A stretch of 64,000 bases of DNA from Sphingomonas sp. CROZ-RG-20F-R02-07 (lineage in GTDB: Bacteria; Pseudomonadota; Alphaproteobacteria; Sphingomonadales; Sphingomonadaceae): positions 62,001-126,000 of the forward strand of contig NZ_JAKNQJ010000007.1 of the NCBI RefSeq assembly GCF_022662335.1. Direction: 5' to 3'. This document shows, piece by piece, positions 27,708 to 36,293 of the stretch (position 1 is the stretch's first letter; every line of letters begins with the position of its first letter). Made by a program: the position numbers and the translations under genes. The notes under the pieces were generated by a model that was not told the origin of the DNA, made no database searches, and was given only the letters and a program-made list of their open reading frames with translations.

Positions 27708-27798
27708 AACCGTGAACGCGCACGCGGATAGCCCGTCTAACAGCAACCCAAGCATCGCTGCTTTGCCCGCAACGCCGCCAGGCACCACATCGCGCCTC

Positions 27799-28587
27799 AT
27801 GGCCACGCTGCTCGATCCCACCGCCCGCGGGCGCGTCATCCTCGTGGGCGCAGGGCCGGGCGATCCCGGCCTGCTCACCGTCCGCGCCGTCGAGGCGCTG
27901 CGCATCGCCGACGTCGTCGTGCATGACGGACTGATCGACCCGCGCGTGCTGGATCTCGCGCCCGCCACCGCGCAGCGCATCTCGGTCGCCAAGCAGCGCG
28001 CGCGCCACACGCTGCCGCAAGAGGCGATCAACGCGCTGATCGTCGCGCATGTGAAGGCGGGCAGCGTCGTCGTGCGGCTGAAGGGCGGCGATCCCTTCGT
28101 GTTCGGCCGCGGCGGCGAAGAGGTGGAGGCGGTACGCGCCGCCGGCCTGCCCGTGGCGGTGATCCCCGGCGTGTCGGCCGCGCTCGGCTGTGCGGCGGAA
28201 GCGATGCTGCCGCTCACCCACCGCGACCACAGTTCGGCGGTGTCGTTCGTCGCGGGCCAGTGCAAGGGCCTGTCCGAACAGGATTGGGCGGGGCTCGCCG
28301 GCCAGGGGCGCACGCTGGTGATCTATATGGGCGTCGCGACCGCGACCGACATCGCCGACAAGCTGATGGCGGACGGCGTTGCGCCCGACATGCCGGTCGC
28401 GGTGCTCGAACGCGGCACGTTGGTGGGCGCGCGGGCGATGCGCACCTTGCTGGCCGATCTTGGCCCGATGGTGGCGCGCGAGGGCGTGCAGAGCCCGGCG
28501 ATCATCGTCGTCGGCGAGGTGGTCGAGTTGTCGGACGCCGAGGACAAGCTCGCGCGCTGGGCGCGAATGGCGGAGGCGGCGGCATGA
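27799..28587 (+). CDS. cobA: Uroporphyrinogen-III C-methyltransferase
   Basis: A 262-residue SAM-dependent enzyme making precorrin-2, the precursor of siroheme. Conserved motifs are VGAGPGDPGLLTVRA near residue 15, VVRLKGGDPFVFGRGGEE, VIPGVSAALGCAA and the PLTHRDHSSAVSFVAGQ segment. It lacks the CysG dehydrogenase/chelatase module, so a separate Met8/CysG-N activity is needed elsewhere. As first gene of the sulfite-reduction operon it supplies the cofactor pathway of CysI. The ATG at 27799 sits at the family start; its stop overlaps the next gene as ATGA. Confidence 0.93.
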   Translation: MATLLDPTARGRVILVGAGPGDPGLLTVRAVEALRIADVVVHDGLIDPRVLDLAPATAQRISVAKQRARHTLPQEAINALIVAHVKAGSVVVRLKGGDPFVFGRGGEEVEAVRAAGLPVAVIPGVSAALGCAAEAMLPLTHRDHSSAVSFVAGQCKGLSEQDWAGLAGQGRTLVIYMGVATATDIADKLMADGVAPDMPVAVLERGTLVGARAMRTLLADLGPMVAREGVQSPAIIVVGEVVELSDAEDKLARWARMAEAAA

Positions 28588-28880
28588 AATTGCTGACGGG
28601 CAACGATCTGCCCACGGGTGACGTGATCTGGTGGACGGGCAGCGGCTGGTCGCGCCATATCGAGGAGGCGGGCGACGTCGGCACCGAAGGCGAACCGATC
28701 GCACGCGCCGAGGAAGGCGCACGCCGCGTGACCGTCGCCTATGTGATCGACGCCACGATGACCCCGGACGGCCCCCGCCCCGCGCACATCAAGGACCGTA
28801 TCCGCGCGCTCGGCCCCACGGTGCGCCCCGATCTCACGCTCAAACCCGCCGATCCCGATGCGGGAAGCTGGGTGATATGA
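28584..28880 (+). CDS. DUF2849 domain protein of the sulfite reductase operon
   Basis: A 98-residue protein matching DUF2849 in composition and context (MKLLTGNDLPTGDVIWW at the N-terminus). It is coupled to cobA by an ATGA overlap and followed by the sulfite reductase gene. The domain is regularly found before cysI in alphaproteobacteria and is thought to support sulfite/nitrite reductase, but its biochemical role is unknown. Confidence 0.85.
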   Translation: MKLLTGNDLPTGDVIWWTGSGWSRHIEEAGDVGTEGEPIARAEEGARRVTVAYVIDATMTPDGPRPAHIKDRIRALGPTVRPDLTLKPADPDAGSWVI

Positions 28881-28943
28881 CGATCGTTCACGCTTCCTTC
28901 CTTGCGCCTTCGCGTCCTCGCGCGAACAACACCGGGCACGCTC

Positions 28944-30581
28944 ATGTATAAATACGATCATTACGACCAGGCCATGGTCGACACCCGCGTCGCGGAGTTC
29001 CGCGATCAGGTCGAGCGCCGACTCGCAGGGCAGTTGACCGAAGACCAGTTCAAGCCGCTGCGGCTGATGAACGGGCTCTATCTGCAGCTCCACGCCTACA
29101 TGCTGCGCGTAGCGATTCCGTACGGCACGCTCGACGCGCGACAGATGCGGATGCTCGCGCATATCGCGCGCACCTATGATCGCGGCTATGCGCATTTCAC
29201 CACGCGGCAGAACATCCAGTTCAACTGGATCAAGCTGGCCGACACGCCCGACATCCTCGCCGAGCTGGCGACGACTGAGATGCATGCGATCCAGACGAGC
29301 GGCAATTGCATCCGCAACATTTCGTCGGACCAGTTCGCCGGCGCCGCCGCGGACGAGGTGACCGACCCGCGCCCCTGGGCCGAGCTGATCCGCCAGTGGA
29401 GCACCTTCCATCCCGAATTCACCTATCTGCCGCGCAAGTTCAAGATCGCGGTGATCGCCGCGGACGAGGATCGCGCGGCGATGCGGCTGCACGACATCGG
29501 CATCCGCCTGACCAAGCGCGACGGCGTGCTGGGCGCGACGATCTTCGTCGGCGGCGGCATGGGCCGCACCCCGATGATCTCCACCGAAATCAAGGACTTC
29601 GTCACCGCCGACGACCTGATGAGCTATCTCGAGGCGTGCCTGCGCGTCTACAATCGCTATGGCCGGCGCGACAATATCTACAAGGCGCGGATCAAGATCC
29701 TGATCCACGAGATCGGCGCGACCGACTATGCACGCCAGGTGGAGGAGGAGTTCGCCGCGGTGAAGGCGCTGGCGCTCGATCCGCCCGCCGCCGAACTGGC
29801 GCGGATCACCGCGATGTTCGCCGCGCCAGCGTTCGAAACCGACGGTCTTCCCGCGCATGACGACACGGACGCGTCACCGGCGTTCGATCACTGGGTCGGA
29901 CAGAATGTCCGCGATCACAAGCAGCCGGGCTATGCGGTGGTCACGATCAGCCTGAAGCCCGCGGGCGGCATTCCGGGCGACGCCTCCGCCGAACAGATCG
30001 ACGTGATGGCGAATCTGGCGGAACGCTACAGCTTCGACGAACTGCGGGTCACGCATGCGCAGAACATCGTCCTGCCGCATGTCCGCCGCGCCGATCTGCC
30101 GGCCGTGTGGCAGGCGCTGGTCGATGCCGGGCTGGCGGAGGCCAATCTCGATCTCATCACCGATATCATCGCCTGCCCCGGCCTCGATTATTGCAGCCTC
30201 GCCAACGCCCGCTCGATCCCGCTGGCGCAGAAGATCGGCGCGCGCTTCGCCGATCCGGCGCGACAGCGCGATCTCGGCGAACTGAAGCTGAAGATCAGCG
30301 GCTGCATCAACGCATGTGGCCATCACCATGCCGGCCACATCGGCATTCTGGGCGTCGACAAGAAGGGCAGGGAGAATTTCCAGCTCCTGCTCGGCGGTTC
30401 GGGCGCGGAGGATGTGAGCCTCGGCAAGATCGCCGGGCCGGGCTTTTCCGAAGACGGCGTTGTCGATGCGATCGAGCGCGTGACCGACCGCTATCTCGAC
30501 GTGCGCCACGAGGGCGAGCGGTTTCTCGACACCTATCGCCGGCTCGGCATGGAAGGCTTCAAGGAGGCGATCTATGGCTGA
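28944..30581 (+). CDS. cysI: Sulfite reductase (nitrite/sulfite reductase hemoprotein)
   Basis: A 545-residue siroheme/4Fe-4S enzyme reducing sulfite to sulfide. The ligand cysteines are in ACPGLDYCSLA (C-x5-C) and GCINACGHH (C-x3-C). The siroheme-binding arginine region is HFTTRQNIQFNWIKL, with TSGNCIRNISSD in the first repeat. It is of the single-chain nitrite/sulfite reductase type typical of alphaproteobacteria with DUF934 and DUF2849 partners. The ATG at 28944 is the family start; codons upstream show no family features. Confidence 0.94.
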   Translation: MYKYDHYDQAMVDTRVAEFRDQVERRLAGQLTEDQFKPLRLMNGLYLQLHAYMLRVAIPYGTLDARQMRMLAHIARTYDRGYAHFTTRQNIQFNWIKLADTPDILAELATTEMHAIQTSGNCIRNISSDQFAGAAADEVTDPRPWAELIRQWSTFHPEFTYLPRKFKIAVIAADEDRAAMRLHDIGIRLTKRDGVLGATIFVGGGMGRTPMISTEIKDFVTADDLMSYLEACLRVYNRYGRRDNIYKARIKILIHEIGATDYARQVEEEFAAVKALALDPPAAELARITAMFAAPAFETDGLPAHDDTDASPAFDHWVGQNVRDHKQPGYAVVTISLKPAGGIPGDASAEQIDVMANLAERYSFDELRVTHAQNIVLPHVRRADLPAVWQALVDAGLAEANLDLITDIIACPGLDYCSLANARSIPLAQKIGARFADPARQRDLGELKLKISGCINACGHHHAGHIGILGVDKKGRENFQLLLGGSGAEDVSLGKIAGPGFSEDGVVDAIERVTDRYLDVRHEGERFLDTYRRLGMEGFKEAIYG

Positions 30582-31023
30582 TCTCGCCGGCGATACCGAC
30601 AATCTGCTCCGCTTCCGCGACGACGCCGCGCACGACGAACCCGCGGTCACGCTCGACGCATTCCTCGCCGGCCAGACCAACGCGACGGCGGTGCGGCTGG
30701 AGGCGGGCGACGATGCGCGCGCGCTACTGCCCTATCTCGAGCGGCTCGCACTCGTCGAGGTGAGCTTCCCGAGCTTTCGCGACGGGCGCGGTTACAGCGC
30801 GGGCCGGATCCTGCGCGAGGCCGGCTATGCCGGCGAGCTGCGCGCGGCGGGCGACGTACTGGTCGACCAGATGCCGCTCATGCGGCGCTGCGGCTTCGAC
30901 AGCTTCGCGCCCGAAGCCCCGATCGATCCCGCCGCGCTGGATCGCGCGCTGACCCGCTACGACCAGCATTATCAAAAGGCGGCGGCCGGCGCGGTGCCGA
31001 TCTGGAAATTGCGTCATGGCTAA
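30574..31023 (+). CDS. DUF934 domain protein, sulfite reduction accessory
   Basis: A 149-residue cytosolic protein of the DUF934 family. Conserved segments are LALVEVSFPSFRDGRGYSAGRILRE and DVLVDQMPLMRRCGFDSF. It overlaps cysI by 8 bases and cysH by 8 bases, so the three are translationally coupled. DUF934 proteins are almost always encoded between these genes; a role as electron-transfer adaptor or assembly factor has been proposed, but I know no proof. Confidence 0.9.
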   Translation: MADLAGDTDNLLRFRDDAAHDEPAVTLDAFLAGQTNATAVRLEAGDDARALLPYLERLALVEVSFPSFRDGRGYSAGRILREAGYAGELRAAGDVLVDQMPLMRRCGFDSFAPEAPIDPAALDRALTRYDQHYQKAAAGAVPIWKLRHG

Positions 31024-31774
31024 TGCCGCGCGCCGGCTCGACACGATCGACGTGTCCCCCGCCTTCACGCCCGACGACGCGGCGGCGATGCAGTCGCGCT
31101 TCACCGGCGTCGCGACGCAGGATCTGCTCGCCGAGCTGCTCGCAGGCGAGCTGAAGGGGCGGATCGCCGCGGTGTCGTCGTTCGGCGCCGAATCGGCGGT
31201 GCTGCTCCACATGATCGCCGCGGTCGATCGCGACGTGCCGGTGATCTTCACCAACACGCAGAAGATGTTCGGCGAGACGCTGGCGTACCGCGACGAGCTC
31301 GCCGAGCGGCTGGGCTTCACCGATCTGCGCGTGTTCCGCCCCGATCCCCGGCTGCTCGCGGCGCGCGATGCGACGGGGCTGCGCTGGTCCTACGATCCCG
31401 ACGGCTGCTGCGACCTGCGCAAGGTGGAGCCGCTGCGCCGTGCGCTCGCGCCGTTCGACGCATGGATCTCGGGCCGCAAGGGTTTCCAGGCCAAGACCCG
31501 CGCCGCCATCCCGCGCTTCGAGGCGGACGAGGGTCGGCTTAAGCTCAACCCGCTGGCCGATTGGGACAAGGCGCGGCTCGAGGCCTATTTCGACAAGCAC
31601 GCGCTGCCCCGCCATCCGCTGGAGGCGCAAGGCTATTTGTCGATCGGCTGCGCGCCCTGCACCAGCAAGGTCAAGCCCGGCGAAGATCCGCGCGCGGGCC
31701 GCTGGCGGGGATGGGACAAGGTGGAATGCGGCATCCACGTCCCCGAAGCGCCGGGCGAGGAACCGGTGTTCTAG
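31016..31774 (+). CDS. cysH: Adenylyl-sulfate/phosphoadenylyl-sulfate reductase
   Basis: A 252-residue enzyme reducing activated sulfate to sulfite. SSFGAESAVLLHM is the nucleotide-binding loop region. The four ligands of a 4Fe-4S cluster (C131, C132, C212, C215) are all present, pointing to APS as substrate rather than only PAPS. The catalytic Cys238 lies in VECGIH near the C-terminus. It is the last gene of the operon. Sulfate adenylyltransferase genes (cysDN) are not in the window. Confidence 0.94.
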   Translation: MANAARRLDTIDVSPAFTPDDAAAMQSRFTGVATQDLLAELLAGELKGRIAAVSSFGAESAVLLHMIAAVDRDVPVIFTNTQKMFGETLAYRDELAERLGFTDLRVFRPDPRLLAARDATGLRWSYDPDGCCDLRKVEPLRRALAPFDAWISGRKGFQAKTRAAIPRFEADEGRLKLNPLADWDKARLEAYFDKHALPRHPLEAQGYLSIGCAPCTSKVKPGEDPRAGRWRGWDKVECGIHVPEAPGEEPVF

Positions 31775-31796
31775 AGTTTGATGACGTTACTTTGAT

Positions 31797-31884
31797 CCGT
31801 TCGCCCTGAGCTCGTCGAAGGGCCTGTGCCACACGCACACCCTCAACGGCGGAACAGGTGCTTCGACAAGCTCAGTACGAACGG
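31797..31884. repeat. Sphingomonad-type interspersed inverted repeat
   Basis: Two 30-base arms in opposite orientation (31797-31826 and 31855-31884) match at 25 of 30 positions. Both share the core CTGAGCT-C/T-GTCGAAG, with a 28-base loop. The sequence resembles a REP-like element I know from intergenic regions of sphingomonads. It lies between the convergent cysH and dnaB genes and could form a large stem-loop that helps end transcription or stabilises mRNA. Confidence 0.7.
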
Positions 31885-31926
31885 ACTGAGAGGCTGGATC
31901 GAGCCAACAGTCACCCCGTCTTAGGG

Positions 31927-31949
31927 CTCTCCCTCTTCCACCGGGAGAG
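31927..31949. terminator. Hairpin between convergent cysH and dnaB
   Basis: CTCTCCC pairs with GGGAGAG around a 9-base loop, 10 bases past the dnaB stop. The surrounding CCCTCTCCCGGTGG-like sequence (minus strand) is also a common intergenic repeat in Gram-negatives. It could serve both convergent genes. Confidence 0.5.
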
Positions 31950-31958
31950 GGACTTGGG

Positions 31959-33449
31959 TCAATATTCCGCCAGATCCGAGAATTTGGTGATCGTCGGATC
32001 GAACTTCATCCGCACCTTGCCCGTCGCCCCATGGCGCTGCTTCGCCACGATCAGCTCGGCGAGACCATAGACCCGCTCCATCTCGGTCGCCCAGGCGGCA
32101 TGATCCTCGAAGGTCTTGGCGCTGTCGCCCTCGACGGGGCGCTTCGGCTCCTTCGACGCGACGTAATAATCCTCGCGATAGACGAACCACACCATGTCCG
32201 CGTCCTGCTCGATCGAGCCCGATTCGCGCAGATCCGACAGCATCGGCGTCTTGTCCTCGCGGCTCTCCACCGCGCGACTGAGCTGCGAGAGCGCCAGCAC
32301 GGGCACGTTCAGATCCTTGGCCATGGTCTTGAGCCCACGGCTGATCTCGGAGATTTCCTGCACGCGGTTGCCGTCCTTGCTCTTGCCGGAACCGGTCAGA
32401 AGCTGGAGGTAATCCACCACCACCAGCCCGATCTCGTTGTTGTGCCGCCGCTGCAGCCGCCGCACGCGGGTGTGGAGCGCGCCGATGCTGAGCCCGCCGG
32501 TATCGTCGATGAACAGCGGCAGGCTTTCGAGTTCGGCGGCGGCGGCGGCGAGCTGGCCGAATTCCTGTCGGCTGATCTTGCCCATGCGCAGATTTTCCGA
32601 GCTGATCCGCGACTGTTCGGCCAGGATACGCGTCGCGAGCTGATCGGCGGACATTTCGAGGCTGAAGAACGCTACCTTGGCGCCCACCGAATCGGCCGGC
32701 GCGATCCCGTCGGCCATGTCGCGCATCCAGCGTCGCGCGGCGTTGAACGCGATGTTGGTGGCGAGCGATGTCTTGCCCATGCCGGGGCGGCCGGCGAGGA
32801 TCATGAGATCGCTATGGTGCATGCCGCCGATCTTGGCGTTGATCGAGTCGATGCCGGTCGTCACGCCCGACAGGTTGCCGCCCGAATTGAGCGCACGCTC
32901 TGCCATCTTCACCGCAGCGGTGGTCGCCTGCGCGAAGGTCTTGACGGTGTTCTCGCTGCCGCCGTCGGCGGAAACCTTGAACAGCTCCTCCTCGGCCTGT
33001 TCGATCTGCGCGCGCGGGTTCACCTCTTCGGACGTGTCCATCGCACGCTCCACCAAGGTGCGGCCCACGCTCACCAGGCTGCGCAGCATGGCGAGATCGT
33101 AGATCTGCTGCGCGAACTGGCGCGCGCCGATCAACCCCGCGCCGCTGCCCGTCAGCCCGGCGAGATAGGCGGGGCCGCCCAGCTCGCGCATCCCCTCGTC
33201 CGCCTCGAACATCGGGCGCAGCGTCACCGGCGTCGCCAGCATGTCGTTGCCGCGCAGCGTCTTGATCGCAGCGAAGATCCGGCCGTGCACGGGCTCGAAG
33301 AAATGCGCCGGGTCGAGCCGGTCGACCACATCGTCCGCCAGCCGGTTGTCGATCATCATCGCCCCCAGCATGGCGGCCTCCGCCTCGACGTTGCGGGGCA
33401 GTTGCTGCGGCTCGGGCGCGGCAGGCGTGGGGAATGCGAGAGTGGCCAT
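31959..33449 (-). CDS. dnaB: Replicative DNA helicase
   Basis: A 496-residue hexameric helicase that unwinds DNA at the replication fork. The N-terminal primase-interaction domain spans about residues 15-120 (PRNVEAEAAMLGAMM). The RecA-like domain carries Walker A GRPGMGKTS at 220-228, Walker B VVDYLQLL and the arginine-finger region DLRESGSIEQDADM. No intein is present. The ATG at 33449 is the family start; a longer frame adds 12 unmatched residues. It is divergent from the UPF0262 gene. Confidence 0.96.
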   Translation of the reverse strand: MATLAFPTPAAPEPQQLPRNVEAEAAMLGAMMIDNRLADDVVDRLDPAHFFEPVHGRIFAAIKTLRGNDMLATPVTLRPMFEADEGMRELGGPAYLAGLTGSGAGLIGARQFAQQIYDLAMLRSLVSVGRTLVERAMDTSEEVNPRAQIEQAEEELFKVSADGGSENTVKTFAQATTAAVKMAERALNSGGNLSGVTTGIDSINAKIGGMHHSDLMILAGRPGMGKTSLATNIAFNAARRWMRDMADGIAPADSVGAKVAFFSLEMSADQLATRILAEQSRISSENLRMGKISRQEFGQLAAAAAELESLPLFIDDTGGLSIGALHTRVRRLQRRHNNEIGLVVVDYLQLLTGSGKSKDGNRVQEISEISRGLKTMAKDLNVPVLALSQLSRAVESREDKTPMLSDLRESGSIEQDADMVWFVYREDYYVASKEPKRPVEGDSAKTFEDHAAWATEMERVYGLAELIVAKQRHGATGKVRMKFDPTITKFSDLAEY

Positions 33450-33564
33450 GCCCGGCCTTGTACCCCCGGCCGCGCCCGGCCCCAAGCCGCGCGCGACGGA
33501 ATGATGGGGATAAGTCGTGATCGGGACAAGTGACAGGCGATACGACCTTCGTTAACGCTGGCGC

Positions 33565-34047
33565 ATGGCCGACCCGCGGATCATCGCCGTAGAGCTCGAC
33601 GAGCGCAGCCTCGGCTGGCGCTCGGCCGATATCGACCAGGAACGCCGGATCGCGATCTTCGACCTGATCGAGGGCAATCATTTCGCGCCGCAGCGTTCGC
33701 AGGCGGACGGCTATGCCGGGCCCTACCGGATCAAGCTCGAATCGGAGGAAGGGCGGCTCGGCATCCACATGCACCGCGAGGATGGCACGCATCTGGAGAC
33801 TCTGGTGCTGGCGCTCGGGCGCTTCCGGCGGCCGATCAAGGATTATTTCGCGATCTGCGACAGCTATTACCAGGCGATCCGCGCGAGCACGCCGCAGCAG
33901 ATCGAGACGATCGACATGGCCCGGCGGGGCGTCCACAACGAAGCGGCCGAGCTGCTGATGGAGCGGCTGGCCGGCAAGATCGCGGTCGATTTCGACACCG
34001 CCCGGCGGCTGTTCACGCTGATTTGCGTGCTCCACATCCGTGGCTGA
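33565..34047 (+). CDS. UPF0262 family protein
   Basis: A 160-residue soluble protein of the UPF0262 family, which is confined mostly to alphaproteobacteria. Conserved parts include IDQERRIAIFDLIEGNHF, YRIKLESEEGRLGIHM, PIKDYFAICDSYYQAIR and IDMARRGVHNEAAELL. The function is unknown. It overlaps the GH25-like gene by 8 bases, and cytidine deaminase follows, so the three form one operon. Confidence 0.9.
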   Translation: MADPRIIAVELDERSLGWRSADIDQERRIAIFDLIEGNHFAPQRSQADGYAGPYRIKLESEEGRLGIHMHREDGTHLETLVLALGRFRRPIKDYFAICDSYYQAIRASTPQQIETIDMARRGVHNEAAELLMERLAGKIAVDFDTARRLFTLICVLHIRG

Positions 34048-34723
34048 TCGCTATGGCCTGGCGCGCGTCGCCGTGCTGCTGGCGGTGATCGGCATCGCCG
34101 GAATCGCGGCGTGGAGCTGGGCGACGCACTGGGCGCCCGCCCCCGCCCGCTACCCCTTCCAGGGGATCGACCTGCCCGAGGATGCGCCGCCCGTCGAATG
34201 GGGCAGCGTGAAAGCGAACGGCGCAGCGTTCGCCTATATCGTCGCGACGTCGGGCGCGGACCGGCGCGACTCCGCCTTCGAGGCCAACTGGGCAGCGATC
34301 GGCGAGGCCGGGCTGCGGCGCGGCGCGGTGCACGTCTATTCGCTCTGCCAGCCGGCCGCGCCGCAAGCGAACGCGTTCAACACCCTGGTGGCACGCGACG
34401 ACGAAGCGCTTCCCGCCGCGGTCGATATCGCGTTCCACGACGATTGCGCCGCGCGTCCGGCGCGCGAGGCGCTCGTCGCCGATCTCGCGCGCTTTGCCAC
34501 GATGGTCGAGGCGCATACCCGCAAGCCGATCCTGCTGCGCATCGCGAAGCCCGTCGAGTCGGCCTATGCGTTGTCGGAGACGCTGCACCGTCCCGTCTGG
34601 GTGGTGGGCGATTTCCTCTCGCCAGGCTATGCGGCGCGGCCCTGGGCGATGTGGCGCGCGAGCGACCTGCGCCGGATCGAGGGCGTCGAAGGACCGGTGA
34701 ATTGGGATGTGGTGGCGCCATGA
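34040..34723 (+). CDS. GH25-lysozyme-like membrane-anchored protein, probably lacking a catalytic Glu
   Basis: A 227-residue protein with an N-terminal membrane anchor (about residues 8-26) and a periplasmic GH25-type fold: GIDLPEDAPPVEWGSVKANG at 42-61 and FEANWAAIGEAGLRRGAVHVYSL. In active GH25 muramidases the strand that carries the D-x-E catalytic pair reads LDVE-like; here it is VDIAF (D129, A131), so the general acid seems missing. The protein may bind peptidoglycan without cutting it. It overlaps genes on both sides. Confidence 0.72.
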   Translation: MADRYGLARVAVLLAVIGIAGIAAWSWATHWAPAPARYPFQGIDLPEDAPPVEWGSVKANGAAFAYIVATSGADRRDSAFEANWAAIGEAGLRRGAVHVYSLCQPAAPQANAFNTLVARDDEALPAAVDIAFHDDCAARPAREALVADLARFATMVEAHTRKPILLRIAKPVESAYALSETLHRPVWVVGDFLSPGYAARPWAMWRASDLRRIEGVEGPVNWDVVAP

Positions 34724-35184
34724 ACGGTGAAGACCTGCACGACGATGCGACTCGGCTGATCGCCGCGGCACGGACCGCCGCTCTCAACGCCCATGCGCCC
34801 TATTCGCGCTTTGCGGTGGGGGCGGCGCTGCTGATGGCGGACGGCGGGATCGTCACCGGCGCGAACGTCGAGAATGCGAGCTATGGCCTATCGCTCTGCG
34901 CCGAGACGGTGGCGGTCGCGACCGCCAGCGCCGCGGGGCGGCTGCGCGAGATCGTCGCGGTGGGCGTGATCGGCGGCGCGATGGACGCGCGGAACCGCCC
35001 GACCGGTCTCGTCCCCGTCAGCCCGTGCGGCCGGTGCCGCCAGGTGCTGAACGAGGCGTCGCAGATGGCGGGGATCGACCTGCCGGTGCATTGCGGCGCG
35101 GCCGAGGGCGAGCAAGTGACCAGCTATCGCCTGTCCGCATTGCTGCCCGATGCGTTCGGGCCGCGCGATCTGGGGATCGGCTGA
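34720..35184 (+). CDS. cdd: Cytidine deaminase
   Basis: A 154-residue zinc enzyme that converts cytidine/deoxycytidine to uridine/deoxyuridine for pyrimidine salvage. The substrate-binding segment is APYSRFAVGAALL, followed by NVENASYG. The zinc site is C60-A-E62 plus P102-C103-G-R-C106. The length is close to the tetrameric short form. The ATG overlaps the GH25-like gene stop as ATGA. Confidence 0.94.
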   Translation: MNGEDLHDDATRLIAAARTAALNAHAPYSRFAVGAALLMADGGIVTGANVENASYGLSLCAETVAVATASAAGRLREIVAVGVIGGAMDARNRPTGLVPVSPCGRCRQVLNEASQMAGIDLPVHCGAAEGEQVTSYRLSALLPDAFGPRDLGIG

Positions 35185-35193
35185 ACGGCGAAA

Positions 35194-35217
35194 CGGGCCG
35201 GCATGGCTGCCGACCCG
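35194..35217. terminator. Terminator hairpin downstream of cdd
   Basis: CGGGCCGGCA pairs with TGCCGACCCG (one mismatch) around the loop TGGC, 10 bases after the cdd stop. A second, smaller hairpin (CCGGCC/GGCCGG, 35243-35259) lies before the convergent glycine-zipper gene, so each gene may have its own hairpin. Confidence 0.6.
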
Positions 35218-35268
35218 TCCCGTCTTCCGTAGTGACCTTCACCCGGCCATCAGGGCCGGTTCGGCTGG

Positions 35269-35598
35269 TCAGCAGCCGTTGTTCTTGCGGTTCTTCGACG
35301 CGGTATTCTTCTTGTCGAAATGCCGGCCGAGCAGCGCGCCGCCACCCGCGCCCGCGATCGTGCCGAGCGTTCCGCCGCCCAGCGCGCTGCCGAGCAACCC
35401 GCCACCGACGCCGCCTGCGATCGTGCCGACCGCGCCGTTGCCCGACCCGCACTTGATCTGGCGGCCATCGCGGCCACGATAATTGCGGTCGTCGCGCTCA
35501 TACCGGCGATCGTCGCGCTGCGCGAAGGCCGATGTCGGCGCGAGCATCGGGGCCGATACCATCATCGCCAGCGCAGTGACTCCAATCGCTCTCTTCAT
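35269..35598 (-). CDS. Glycine-zipper 2TM domain exported protein
   Basis: A 109-residue protein with a signal peptide cleaved after SAFA (about residue 26), a charged Arg/Asp-rich stretch ([19 protein letters not shown]) and a glycine zipper ([21 protein letters not shown] and onward) that can form two packed membrane helices. Similar small glycine-zipper proteins sit in the outer membrane and are often induced by stress. A near-match to the EcfG stress promoter lies upstream. The ATG has AAGGAGAACG in front, a strong ribosome binding site. Confidence 0.85.
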   Translation of the reverse strand: MKRAIGVTALAMMVSAPMLAPTSAFAQRDDRRYERDDRNYRGRDGRQIKCGSGNGAVGTIAGGVGGGLLGSALGGGTLGTIAGAGGGALLGRHFDKKNTASKNRKNNGC

Positions 35599-35624
35599 GT
35601 CGTTCTCCTTTGTTTCGGCCGTTC

Positions 35625-35650
35625 AACGTCGCAGCGCCGAAATTGGTTGC
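35625..35650 (-). promoter_or_regulatory. Possible EcfG-type general stress promoter for the glycine-zipper gene
   Basis: On the minus strand GCAAC, 17 bases, CGTT fits the alphaproteobacterial general stress consensus GGAAC-N16/17-CGTT with one mismatch. The -10 element ends about 27 bases before the ATG at 35598. It is suggestive only. Confidence 0.35.
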
Positions 35651-35731
35651 GCGGATCGTGTCACGTGCGCGCCGCCTGCCCCTTGCCCTCGCCGCGCCGC
35701 CCCCGCAAAGACGGGGCGAAGGGAACACCGC

Positions 35732-36286
35732 ATGTCCGTCCTGTCCGACCGCTGGATACGCGAGGCCGCGATCGGCCAGCGCATGATCGAGCCGTTCGTC
35801 GAATCGCAGCGCCGCGACGGCTGCATTTCCTATGGCCTGTCATCCTATGGCTATGACGCGCGCGTGGCGGACGACTTCAAGATCTTCACCAATGTCGACA
35901 GCGCGATCGTCGATCCGAAGGATTTCGCCGCCAACAGCTTCGTCGACCGCAAGACCGATTGCTGCATCATCCCGCCCAATTCCTTCGCGCTCGCCCGCAC
36001 CGTGGAATATTTCCGCGTGCCGCGCGACGTGCTCGTGATCTGTCTCGGCAAATCCACCTATGCGCGCTGCGGGATCATCGTGAACGTCACCCCGCTCGAG
36101 CCCGGCTGGGAGGGGCATGTGACGCTGGAATTCTCGAACACCACGCCCCTGCCCGCCAAGGTCTATGCCAATGAGGGCGCGTGCCAGTTTCTCTTCCTGC
36201 AGGGCAACGAACCCTGCGAGGTGAGCTATGCCGATCGCGCGGGCAAATATATGGGCCAGCGCGGCGTGACGCTGCCCAAGTTGTAA
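35732..36286 (+). CDS. dcd: dCTP deaminase
   Basis: A 184-residue enzyme that deaminates dCTP to dUTP, feeding thymidylate synthesis. Family motifs are visible: [13 protein letters not shown] near residue 34, [30 protein letters not shown], the [15 protein letters not shown] active-site segment with its Glu, and QFLFLQG. The ATG at 35732 is the family start; the long open frame upstream is not conserved and runs over the divergent glycine-zipper promoter. The next gene starts 7 bases later. Confidence 0.95.
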   Translation: MSVLSDRWIREAAIGQRMIEPFVESQRRDGCISYGLSSYGYDARVADDFKIFTNVDSAIVDPKDFAANSFVDRKTDCCIIPPNSFALARTVEYFRVPRDVLVICLGKSTYARCGIIVNVTPLEPGWEGHVTLEFSNTTPLPAKVYANEGACQFLFLQGNEPCEVSYADRAGKYMGQRGVTLPKL

Positions 36287-36293
36287 GCCGGGC

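Noticed and set aside
28881..28943. Possible repeat or terminator in CTTCCTTCCTTGCGCCTTCG between DUF2849 and cysI
   Set aside because: It resembles a common low-complexity intergenic motif but has no stem, and the operon must read through it.
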